A stretch of DNA of 6,809 nt from Thiomicrorhabdus sp. (GCA_015488565.1 WFNQ01000133.1:1-6809); one strand, 5' to 3'; positions 1 to 5,883 are shown, counted from the stretch's first letter. Program-made: numbers and translations. The notes: generated by a model from the letters alone, not told the origin.

Positions 1-365
1 TCTCCAATGCCAATACCCGAAAAATGCTCAAAGTACTCAAAGCAGGCGAGAGCATGACGTTTCTACCCGACCAACGCTACCGTGCCAAAGGTCATGTGGT
101 TGTGCCTTTTTTTAATCACGACACCAAAAGCAACCCCGCCACCTCAAAAATTGCCAAACTCACCCAATGCGCCGTTGTGCCCACCTTTACCCGTCGTTTA
201 AACCACTTTCAATACCAAGTCGAATTTCTCCCCCCCCTAGAACACTTTCCTTCTGGCGATGACAAAGCCGACACCCAAAGACTGCACCAACTTTATGAAG
301 CCGAAATACGTAACAACCCAGCTCAATATCTTTGGGTTCATAATCGTTGGGATTTAAAGGTGTAA
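1..365 (+). CDS. Lipid A biosynthesis acyltransferase (LpxL/LpxM family), C-terminal part
   Basis: This is the C-terminal third or so of an inner-membrane enzyme that moves an acyl chain from acyl-ACP to a lipid A precursor. The frame is open to the left edge with no stop, so the gene begins outside the window; the ATG at 24 is internal, because the preceding codons read SNANTRK and continue the family pattern. Family features seen are the KAGE...FLPDQ stretch, VVPFF, LPPLE, and the typical ending PAQYLWVHNRW. The catalytic HX4D/E motif lies upstream and cannot be checked. LpxL and LpxM cannot be separated from this part alone. The stop is 2 bp from the stop of the convergent prepilin gene, with no hairpin between. 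A run of eight C lies in the codons for LPPL. Confidence 0.88.
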   Translation, partial: SNANTRKMLKVLKAGESMTFLPDQRYRAKGHVVVPFFNHDTKSNPATSKIAKLTQCAVVPTFTRRLNHFQYQVEFLPPLEHFPSGDDKADTQRLHQLYEAEIRNNPAQYLWVHNRWDLKV

Positions 366-367
366 AG

Positions 368-922
368 CTATAAAGCCTGACAAACCGCCGTTGTATTTTC
401 TGATTGATTATAAGCCGTAGGAGAAGCCGTTCCGGTTAAAACATCTTCCGTTGTTGAACGAATATTTCCCAAAGTTGCCACACCATCATCCAATAAAACA
501 TCCATACGTTCAGCGACCTGATTGGCTATCTTCGTGGCACAAATAAAGTTTTTTTGGTCAAAAAATGAGAGGTTTGGTGCCAACACAATTACCTCTCCAC
601 CCAGTTCATGCACTGGGCCACTTGCTAAGGTTGCTGCACCAGTAATAAACCCCTCCCTTCGTAAATCCAGCCAAAAGTCAACACTGGAATCTACTTTTCC
701 ATCCTGATTGGTGTCGCCCGCCATACGACTCATTCGATCTTTATAACCTGCACTGGCAATCGCAACACCCTCTAACTCTTTCATGACACTTTTTACTTTC
801 GCATTCACCATTAAGGACTGGACTTGCAAGACGCCACCGATCAATAGACCAATAATCACCAATACAATGGCAATCTCAACCATGGAAAATCCTTTTTGTC
901 GCCATTTAGTGTTACGGTTCAT
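368..922 (-). CDS. Type IV prepilin-like protein (pilin 1), downstream of the ligase
   Basis: A 184-residue prepilin with a short basic leader ending in QKG and cleavage predicted between G11 and F12 (GFSMVE). Glu16 is the +5 residue, and a hydrophobic helix runs over about residues 14-34. It would be processed by a PilD-type prepilin peptidase and assembled by a pilus machine not present here. An Asp/Asn loop (D70, N72, D74, G75, D78) looks like a calcium site. Cys128 and Cys181 could form the C-terminal disulfide; the protein ends CQAL. It is collinear with the prepilin at 2798-3361: G11, D70, Cys128 and the LDDGVAT block at 144-150 fall at the same positions. The ATG lies within the ligase gene (11-nt overlap), and AAGGAAG sits 5 nt upstream, which suggests translational coupling. 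Major versus minor pilin, or pseudopilin, cannot be decided. Confidence 0.9.
   Translation of the reverse strand: MNRNTKWRQKGFSMVEIAIVLVIIGLLIGGVLQVQSLMVNAKVKSVMKELEGVAIASAGYKDRMSRMAGDTNQDGKVDSSVDFWLDLRREGFITGAATLASGPVHELGGEVIVLAPNLSFFDQKNFICATKIANQVAERMDVLLDDGVATLGNIRSTTEDVLTGTASPTAYNQSENTTAVCQAL
858..874. repeat. Direct repeat in pilin 1, copy of 3297-3313
   Basis: A 17-nt stretch (accaatacaatggcaat) in the N-terminal helix region of pilin 1 is identical to 3297-3313 in pilin 2, within a longer similar block (about 841-898 against 3281-3337). It reflects common descent of the two genes and conservation of the pilin helix. Confidence 0.7.
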
Positions 923-2717
923 CAGGGCTTCCTTTTTTACTCTCTTTTAACGTAACGACTTCCCGCTGTAAATCCGCTATGTCAAGGGAGACACCATATT
1001 GCTCATGCATTGATTTAACCACTTGCTCTACTTGTTCTGCTTGTTCTATTTCTTCTTGTGCTAAATACACTTTAGCGAGGTTTAATAAGCTCTCTTCAGA
1101 AATTTCCCCACCCCTATCTTGGGCCCACCAAATAAACTGCTGTAAATCGTATTGGTTGTTGCTTTTAATGGCTTTCTCAACCATTCCATTCATGGCTTTT
1201 ACCGCATCTTCTCGATATAAAAGATTATCGGTTGCATGCTCTAAATACCGTTGATTCGCAATCTCTTCCTTGGTTTGAAATTGACTATAAAACAAGCTGT
1301 TTTGAAAAATATAAGCTTCCTTAATACTTTTTAAGCTATGCCATGTGCTGTAAAAAATCATACCGATTAAAAGTATTACCACCATGATTAAGAACATCTT
1401 TTGTACTCTATTTATAGAAAAAACCCACGTTTTTTTAACAACACGCCCCCCCAGATAAAGAAAGAAAAGCAACAAAAATAGGTGCACACTGGACAAAGTA
1501 AAAGGGTACGAAAGCTGTGACTGGATTAAAAAAGGCAACAACAACGCCAAAACCATAAAAGCATAAGCGTAGCTCCGTTTAAATAAATAAACCCCATACA
1601 CGCCAGCAAAGGCCAACGGTAATAACAGAGCCAACACACCACTTTGCAGTATCCAATACAGCCACTCATTATGAGGGTGTGTAAAGTGCATCGTCATTAA
1701 TGCTGTATTTTGCTCTGTGGCAATATGCTCTGCAAATGGTGCGATAAAGTGTCCAATACCCAATCCAAAAACTGGCGATTCCATAAACAACTGAATACTG
1801 TACTGGTAAAGAAAAAGCCTAGCCCCCTCAGAAAGGCCACCCATTTTTTCTAACACAAGCTCCAAACCCAGAGCTTGCCCAGGAAAATACACACTTAATA
1901 CAAATGCCAAGACCAAGGCCAAAAGCCAAAGTAAAAACAAGGCCATGTGTTGCCGTAAAAAACGTTGTCGTGCAACCAGCATACAGATACCCGAAATTAT
2001 AAAGGCTAATAATCCAGCTCGAGACCCCGTTAACAATAAAATATAAAAGGACGACAAGACGACTAAAAACAACCAAATTTTAAACACGCGGCTACTATTT
2101 AAAAAAACGTGACTCAACATCAAATATAACGTCGTCACCAACACCAGTGACAAAAAGGAAGCCAACATATTTACTTGCTGAAAATTGCCTAAAGGGCGGT
2201 CGCCACTAAACCGAAATGCCTCGTAAGGAATAAGGGCGTAAGCCGCGCGAGACACATCATGGCTTTGTACAATCGCAATCAAAGACTGAACAAACCCCAC
2301 AACACATAGAACAACTAATATGTGTATCAAATGACGCTGTGTAAACGGGTATTGAAACAGCGACCAGAAAAAAAGCCCCACCACCCCAAAAGCTAATGTG
2401 GTTTGTAGCCAAGCATCACTTTGAATGTTTGCAAACACCGATCCCGCTAACAAAATACCAAACAGCATGATACAAAAATAAAATACCACCCTAGAGGCAA
2501 CCAATCGCTGGTGATAAAGTACTTTAATAAAAGTCGTCATAATGAAGAGACAAACCACCGACCAAACAACAATATTAAAAGGCAAGTACCACCCACTACC
2601 CCCCTCATTTTTCCCTGCATAAAGAGAAGCCAGTAAAATAAGGCCGACCCAAACAACCAGTGAATAATTTAATACATGACCCAACCATCTGGATAGATTT
2701 ACATTTAGACCATTCAT
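912..2717 (-). CDS. O-oligosaccharyltransferase / O-antigen ligase family protein (PglL/TfpO type)
   Basis: A 601-residue polytopic inner-membrane protein with about a dozen hydrophobic helices over residues 15-460 and a soluble C-terminal tail. PglL enzymes transfer a lipid-linked glycan to Ser/Thr of pilins and other periplasmic proteins. The order fits PglL: a GNFQQVN block at 177-183 (PglL_A-like), a TGSRAG helix near 230-235, a FGLGIGHF segment at 317-324, and THPHNEW at 346-352. In the PglL/WaaL family a His in this last loop is essential, so H347 or H349 is the candidate. The tail at about 460-601 fits Wzy_C_2. A WaaL ligase is less likely because two prepilin genes flank it. ATG 2717 follows an AGGGGGA site at about 10 nt; the nearby ATGs are out of frame. 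Expression probably depends on readthrough of the terminator at 2735-2766. Codons 422-424 contain seven G in a row. Confidence 0.88.
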   Translation of the reverse strand: MNGLNVNLSRWLGHVLNYSLVVWVGLILLASLYAGKNEGGSGWYLPFNIVVWSVVCLFIMTTFIKVLYHQRLVASRVVFYFCIMLFGILLAGSVFANIQSDAWLQTTLAFGVVGLFFWSLFQYPFTQRHLIHILVVLCVVGFVQSLIAIVQSHDVSRAAYALIPYEAFRFSGDRPLGNFQQVNMLASFLSLVLVTTLYLMLSHVFLNSSRVFKIWLFLVVLSSFYILLLTGSRAGLLAFIISGICMLVARQRFLRQHMALFLLWLLALVLAFVLSVYFPGQALGLELVLEKMGGLSEGARLFLYQYSIQLFMESPVFGLGIGHFIAPFAEHIATEQNTALMTMHFTHPHNEWLYWILQSGVLALLLPLAFAGVYGVYLFKRSYAYAFMVLALLLPFLIQSQLSYPFTLSSVHLFLLLFFLYLGGRVVKKTWVFSINRVQKMFLIMVVILLIGMIFYSTWHSLKSIKEAYIFQNSLFYSQFQTKEEIANQRYLEHATDNLLYREDAVKAMNGMVEKAIKSNNQYDLQQFIWWAQDRGGEISEESLLNLAKVYLAQEEIEQAEQVEQVVKSMHEQYGVSLDIADLQREVVTLKESKKGSPDEP

Positions 2718-2734
2718 GGCATGGTTTTCCCCCT

Positions 2735-2766
2735 AAAACAAAAAACCCGCGATTAAGCGGGTTTTT
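2735..2766 (-). terminator. Intrinsic terminator between pilin 2 and the ligase
   Basis: A perfect 10-bp inverted repeat (aaaaacccgc / gcgggttttt) has arms at 2741-2750 and 2757-2766 and a 6-nt loop. Read on the minus strand, the GC-rich stem is followed by a long U run (tttttt-g-tttt). It lies 31 nt past the pilin 2 stop and 24 nt before the ligase ATG. It probably ends most pilin transcripts and lets some through to the ligase and pilin 1. I see no convincing promoter between it and the ligase. Confidence 0.88.
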
Positions 2767-2797
2767 AAAGATTACTTTTTAATAAAGCCTATGTAAC

Positions 2798-3361
2798 TTA
2801 AAGCTCTTTACAAATAACCGTTGCCTGATCCGTGCCATCATAAGCCGCAAGTGCAGTAGGCGCTGTTGTTGCTGGCGTTGCTGCTGAGGCACTAGAACGA
2901 ATACTACCTGTTGTTGCTACACCATCATCAAGTTTCGTATCCATACCTTGTGCCACTCTATTTGAGACATTGGTTGCACAAACAAAGTTTCTAGTCCCAA
3001 ACACAGCTGCAACAGGAGGAGAAGCAACAAAACTACCGTCTAAATCATGACGCGGTCCAGATGTTGCTGTTGAAACACCAGCAATAAACCCTTCCGTTCT
3101 TAAGTCTGGCCAAAAAGCAGCATCAGAATCAATTTGACCATCATTATTTGCATCACCAGGTAATCTGCCTGTTCTATCTTGATAAGCATAATAGGCAGCA
3201 GAAACCCCTTCCAAATCACCTGTTACGGCTTTAATCTTAGAGTTCGTAATCAACTCTTGCCCTTTTAACACCCCTCCTAATAATAAACCGATAATAACCA
3301 ATACAATGGCAATTTCAACCAGTGTAAACCCTTTTTGATTTTGTACGCTATTTGTATTCAT
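2798..3361 (-). CDS. Type IV prepilin-like protein (pilin 2), candidate glycosylated major pilin
   Basis: A 187-residue prepilin. The leader ends QNQKG, cleavage is predicted between G11 and F12 (GFTLVE), Glu16 is the +5 residue, and the hydrophobic helix spans about 14-33. An Asp/Asn loop (D70, N72, D74, G75, D78, D80) resembles an EF-hand or dockerin loop. Cys128 and Cys184 could close a C-terminal disulfide loop, and the chain ends CKEL. Between them lie LDDGVATTG (144-152) and an Ala/Ser/Thr/Pro-rich segment (156-173), a plausible PglL target. A GTG at 3367 would add two residues, but its G belongs to the AAGGAAG ribosome binding site, so ATG 3361 is chosen. It has its own promoter region upstream and a strong terminator downstream, which suggests the highest expression of the three prepilins. 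The family match is clear; the role as major subunit is inferred. Confidence 0.9.
   Translation of the reverse strand: MNTNSVQNQKGFTLVEIAIVLVIIGLLLGGVLKGQELITNSKIKAVTGDLEGVSAAYYAYQDRTGRLPGDANNDGQIDSDAAFWPDLRTEGFIAGVSTATSGPRHDLDGSFVASPPVAAVFGTRNFVCATNVSNRVAQGMDTKLDDGVATTGSIRSSASAATPATTAPTALAAYDGTDQATVICKEL
3297..3313. repeat. Direct repeat in pilin 2, copy of 858-874
   Basis: This is the second copy of the 17-nt identical stretch. Both copies are in the same orientation about 2.4 kb apart, with the ligase gene and terminator between them. Confidence 0.7.
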
Positions 3362-3366
3362 AACCA

Positions 3367-3373
3367 CTTCCTT
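3367..3373 (-). promoter_or_regulatory. Ribosome binding site of pilin 2
   Basis: AAGGAAG on the minus strand stands 5 nt before ATG 3361. It overlaps the in-frame GTG at 3367, which rules that codon out as the start. The same AAGGAAG with 5-nt spacing precedes pilin 1 (928-934). Confidence 0.8.
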
Positions 3374-3401
3374 TTTGAGTATTAAAATATTTTTTAAACC
3401 G

Positions 3402-3418
3402 TGGCTTCATCTTAGCCA
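3402..3418 (-). promoter_or_regulatory. Inverted repeat with sigma54-like spacing upstream of pilin 2
   Basis: On the minus strand the sequence reads TGGCT-N7-AGCCA, a perfect dyad. The GG and GC pairs have the spacing of a -24/-12 sigma54 element (TGGC...GC), although the -12 half reads AAGC instead of TTGC. A start about 12 nt beyond the GC would give a leader of roughly 30 nt carrying the AAGGAAG site. It could instead be an operator for a dimeric regulator. A sigma70 -10-like TATTTT closer to the gene is a competing reading. Confidence 0.4.
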
Positions 3419-3508
3419 GATTTTAATTTTAAGAAAAGAGTAAAAAAAATTTACCCCCCTACTAATTTTTTAAAAAAACTCTAAACAGTGACACTAGCTA
3501 ACCCGTTT

Positions 3509-4078
3509 TTATAGCCTTCGGCATACCGTAGTCAAGGTGTCTTCCGCTGTATAAACAGTTAAAACACTGGATCCTAAAAATGTTTGACCAAGACGAGTAA
3601 TCAAACGTCCCGTAGTCGCCACACCATCATCTAGGTGATTATCAAGCCCTTGCGCTACAAACATTGGAATACCTTCAGCGCACAACTGTGGTCCATCAAA
3701 GAGGCTACCCGAAGAACTAACACTCCAACTGCCATTAAAAGCGTGTGTCACAACATTTCCTCCTAAATCAGGTCTTATTAATAAATTCTCTGCAATTAAA
3801 TCTGCAAAATACTGTTCCCCTCCCCAGTCATTACTTAGGATTCCCGTTGCATCTCTAGGTAAACCTGGCGGCTCTCCAGTACGCCTTAAATAGGTATAAT
3901 GTGCTTGAGTAATATGTTCAAAATCATTCATAACTGACTTTAATTTGGCGTTATCGACCCACTCAACCCCTTTAACAATTCCTCCCACGACAATCCCAAT
4001 AATAATTAGTACCATCGCCAGCTCTACTAGAGTAAATCCTTTTTGCTTATTACAATTAATTCTCTTCAGATGATTCAT
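3509..4078 (-). CDS. Type IV prepilin-like protein (pilin 3), next to the histidine kinase gene
   Basis: A 189-residue prepilin with leader ending NKQKG, cleavage between G14 and F15 (GFTLVE), Glu19 as the +5 residue, and a hydrophobic helix at about 17-36. Cys133 and Cys186 match the Cys pair of the other two prepilins; LDDGVATTG follows at about 149-157 and the chain ends CRRL. It lacks the Asp/Asn loop of its neighbours; that region reads PPGLPRDATG and then a Trp/Gly-containing stretch. It also lacks the Ala/Ser/Thr/Pro-rich tail segment. It starts 13 nt after the kinase stop, with AAGGA about 10 nt before the ATG, so it is very probably cotranscribed with the kinase. It is likely a minor pilin or pseudopilin, more diverged than the other two. 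Confidence 0.88.
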   Translation of the reverse strand: MNHLKRINCNKQKGFTLVELAMVLIIIGIVVGGIVKGVEWVDNAKLKSVMNDFEHITQAHYTYLRRTGEPPGLPRDATGILSNDWGGEQYFADLIAENLLIRPDLGGNVVTHAFNGSWSVSSSGSLFDGPQLCAEGIPMFVAQGLDNHLDDGVATTGRLITRLGQTFLGSSVLTVYTAEDTLTTVCRRL

Positions 4079-4091
4079 CTTAACAGCATCC

Positions 4092-5186
4092 TTATTTATG
4101 CGTTTTTAACCGAATTAAAAACCCAAATTGAGCTTTATCTTGTTCAAATACAATCTGTCCATTCATTTGCTTTAATAATTCACGAGCCAAAAATAACCCT
4201 AGCCCCATACCACTTTCACTCGTTGTCCAAAAAGGTTCAAACAAACGTTCAGCAACCACTTCACTGTGCACCTTATCTCGCTGACTAAAAATTGTCACCT
4301 GTATTGATTTAGACTTGTCATTGAAAACCTCGATCTTAATCGGTTTTTCCGTTAGAGCATGATCTCTAAAATTACCTAAAATATTTTTAAAAACCTCCAC
4401 TAACAGCAAGTGTGGTAAACACAATTCTCCCTCTCCAGTAATCATCGCATTCAACCCATACATTTCCACAACTTCTTGTAAAAGAGTATGCACCTTCAGC
4501 TCTATACATTCATAATCTTTAGGCAAAGAACGATTCATATGCAAAATCGTTTTTTGTGCTCTTTGTGCCATTGAAGGCAGCGTTCGATGCAATCGGTCAA
4601 CCAGCCGAACTTTATCCTGTTCCACTTCCAGGCACTCAACTTGCTCACTCAGTAATTGAATAAATTGTGCTATATTCTTAATTTCATGCTGAATAAACAA
4701 CTGATAACGCTCCAAGCGTTTTTGAGAAGTTAAAATTTCTGCCTGCTTTAATACTAGGTTTTGTTCAAGAATATTAATAAAGGTTTTAATCACTAAAAAA
4801 GACAAGCTACTTGGCTCAGCCGTCTTACGATTTAAAGTCAAAACAAGCCTAAACTCCATATCATCCCGAATAACATTAAAAGTCTGTTGCTTACCAAAAA
4901 CCTCGCCTTGTTCTCCTAAAAAAACCTCTTTCCACTCTCCAAACCAACCTATTTTGCCCACCATTTTCAAACAACCAAGCGACTCTAAAATAGGCCATGC
5001 CTGGTCAAAAAAATCGAGTGCATCCTGCTTAACAGATTGATTTAATGCATAAAGATCTGATAACGCTTTATTTAATCGCTTAGACTGACGCCGAAAATAA
5101 TAGGCGGTAAAAAAAAGAGTAAGCCCCACCAAGACAAAGCCTAGCCATAGCCAGTGAATTAACAAGAAAGGATCCGAATCTGACAT
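4092..5186 (-). CDS. Membrane sensor histidine kinase, PrsK-like, with degenerate ATP-binding site
   Basis: A 364-residue kinase. One N-terminal membrane helix (about 7-29) leads to a helical linker, then a region at about 58-145 that could be a GAF-like sensor, then the H-box FIQHEIKN with His167. The N-box keeps both Asn (NILGN, 268-272); an F-box (LFEPFWTT, 315-322) and a G2 box (GMGLGL, 326-331) follow. The usual D-x-G-x-G box is not recognisable where expected (about 298-308, reading FSQRDK). The HEIKN start of a long DHp helix resembles the HDLKN of PrsK kinases from PEP-CTERM loci, which are longer with many more helices. An in-frame TTG at 5192 is only 2 nt from the AGAAGG site; ATG 5186 is at 8 nt and is chosen. 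It follows its partner regulator by 41 nt. Confidence 0.85.
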   Translation of the reverse strand: MSDSDPFLLIHWLWLGFVLVGLTLFFTAYYFRRQSKRLNKALSDLYALNQSVKQDALDFFDQAWPILESLGCLKMVGKIGWFGEWKEVFLGEQGEVFGKQQTFNVIRDDMEFRLVLTLNRKTAEPSSLSFLVIKTFINILEQNLVLKQAEILTSQKRLERYQLFIQHEIKNIAQFIQLLSEQVECLEVEQDKVRLVDRLHRTLPSMAQRAQKTILHMNRSLPKDYECIELKVHTLLQEVVEMYGLNAMITGEGELCLPHLLLVEVFKNILGNFRDHALTEKPIKIEVFNDKSKSIQVTIFSQRDKVHSEVVAERLFEPFWTTSESGMGLGLFLARELLKQMNGQIVFEQDKAQFGFLIRLKTHK

Positions 5187-5194
5187 ATTCAACG

Positions 5195-5200
5195 CCTTCT
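5195..5200 (-). promoter_or_regulatory. Ribosome binding site of the kinase gene
   Basis: AGAAGG on the minus strand lies 8 nt before ATG 5186 and only 2 nt before the in-frame TTG at 5192, so it supports the ATG. Confidence 0.65.
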
Positions 5201-5227
5201 AATCAAGCGTAATACAGAAAAAAATAT

Positions 5228-5881
5228 TCAAGCTTGGTCACTCCGAGATTTTTCAAGACACATCCCTTCATCCTCTCGTTGAATATGATATTTCTTAATC
5301 AAATAATATACATTTTCACGTTTAAGCCCTAAACGCCGTGCAGATTCATGCACATTAAACCCTGTATCAACCAAAACCTGCTTTAATAATTTTTTTTCCG
5401 CCTGGTTACGTGCATCCTTAACCCCTTGACCTAACGTAACCTCTATTTGAACTTTCTGAACACCTTCTTGCTGTTTTAACTTTTCCGACTGTTCAAAAAA
5501 TAAACAAGCACGCTTTACTGAAGCCAATAACGCATCAGCAGTGACAGGCTTCTCTAAAAAATCAAACGCTCCTTTTTTAAGAGCTAAATAAGAAATACTC
5601 TCTGCTTCTTGGCCTGTTAATACCAATACTTTTACTTCAGGTTGATGGGTTGTTAACCAGTCTAAAACAGCCAGCCCCTCTTCTGGTGAATATTGATTAG
5701 GGGGCATCCCCATATCCAGAATTACAACTTGAATAGACTGACACTTTAAACACTGCAAAGCTTCATCGCGAGACTCTGCTTCAAAGATAGAATGCCCAGA
5801 TAACTCAAGTGAAAAACCCAATAATCCACGCAATGCGGGGTTATCATCCACTAAAAGAATATTATTATTTTTCAACAACAA
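5228..5881 (-). CDS. Response regulator, PrsR-like receiver plus Fis-type HTH, no AAA+ domain
   Basis: A 217-residue DNA-binding regulator. The receiver domain (about 5-125) has the acidic pair D12/D13, phosphoacceptor D56 (VVILDMGMPP), T89 and K111 followed by Pro, so phosphorylation chemistry looks intact. The extended loop LDMGMPP...EGLAVLDWL resembles PrsR regulators of PEP-CTERM loci. The Fis-type HTH (about 155-201) has the NtrC/PrsR pattern DARNQAEKKLL...NVHESARRLGLKRENVYYLIKKY. PrsR and NtrC proteins have a sigma54-activating AAA+ domain between these parts; here there is only a 30-residue linker, as in ActR/RegA-type regulators. It begins at a run of three TTG codons, because a stop lies two codons upstream and no ATG is available; the second or third TTG (5878, 5875) fits AAAGTAGG (5884-5891) better and shifts the start by only 1-2 residues. 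The cognate kinase follows directly. Confidence 0.87.
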   Translation of the reverse strand: MLLKNNNILLVDDNPALRGLLGFSLELSGHSIFEAESRDEALQCLKCQSIQVVILDMGMPPNQYSPEEGLAVLDWLTTHQPEVKVLVLTGQEAESISYLALKKGAFDFLEKPVTADALLASVKRACLFFEQSEKLKQQEGVQKVQIEVTLGQGVKDARNQAEKKLLKQVLVDTGFNVHESARRLGLKRENVYYLIKKYHIQREDEGMCLEKSRSDQA

Positions 5882-5883
5882 AA

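Larger units (their letters stand above)
3362..3508. other. A+T-rich intergenic region upstream of pilin 2
   Basis: These 147 bp are the longest non-coding stretch in the window. They hold the pilin 2 ribosome binding site, the TGGCT/AGCCA dyad, and a stretch at about 3421-3480 made of successive A and T tracts broken by a run of six C. Such tracts can act as an UP element or as bent DNA for a nucleoid protein. No clear GC-rich terminator for pilin 3 is visible here, so transcripts from the kinase/pilin 3 unit may run into pilin 2. Confidence 0.6.

Noticed and set aside
522..707. A 61-codon open frame on the plus strand
   Set aside because: It lies wholly inside pilin 1 on the other strand, has no family pattern, and its composition mirrors the pilin codons.
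979..1254. A 91-codon Cys/Ser-rich open frame on the plus strand
   Set aside because: It is antisense to the ligase C-terminal tail; the Cys/Ser richness comes from reading the complement of Gln/Glu-rich codons.
1828..2076. An 82-codon hydrophobic open frame on the minus strand
   Set aside because: It is an alternative frame inside the ligase membrane region; the hydrophobicity follows from T-rich codons.
912..2717. WaaL O-antigen ligase or Wzy polymerase
   Set aside because: The family overlap is real, but the length, the GNFQQVN block, the long soluble tail and the flanking prepilins favour PglL/TfpO.
3362..3367. GTG at 3367 as the start of pilin 2
   Set aside because: Its first base is part of the ribosome binding site, leaving no spacing; ATG 3361 is at the normal distance and matches the leader length of pilin 1.
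3421..3480. An intrinsic terminator for pilin 3 in the A/T tracts
   Set aside because: Possible stems are almost only A-T pairs with bulges; no stable GC-rich hairpin was found.
4043..4288. An 81-codon open frame on the plus strand
   Set aside because: It is antisense to the pilin 3 start and the kinase end, with no ribosome binding site or domain pattern.
4092..5881. A PilS/PilR pair
   Set aside because: PilS has six membrane helices and PilR has an AAA+ domain; here there is one helix and no AAA+ domain.
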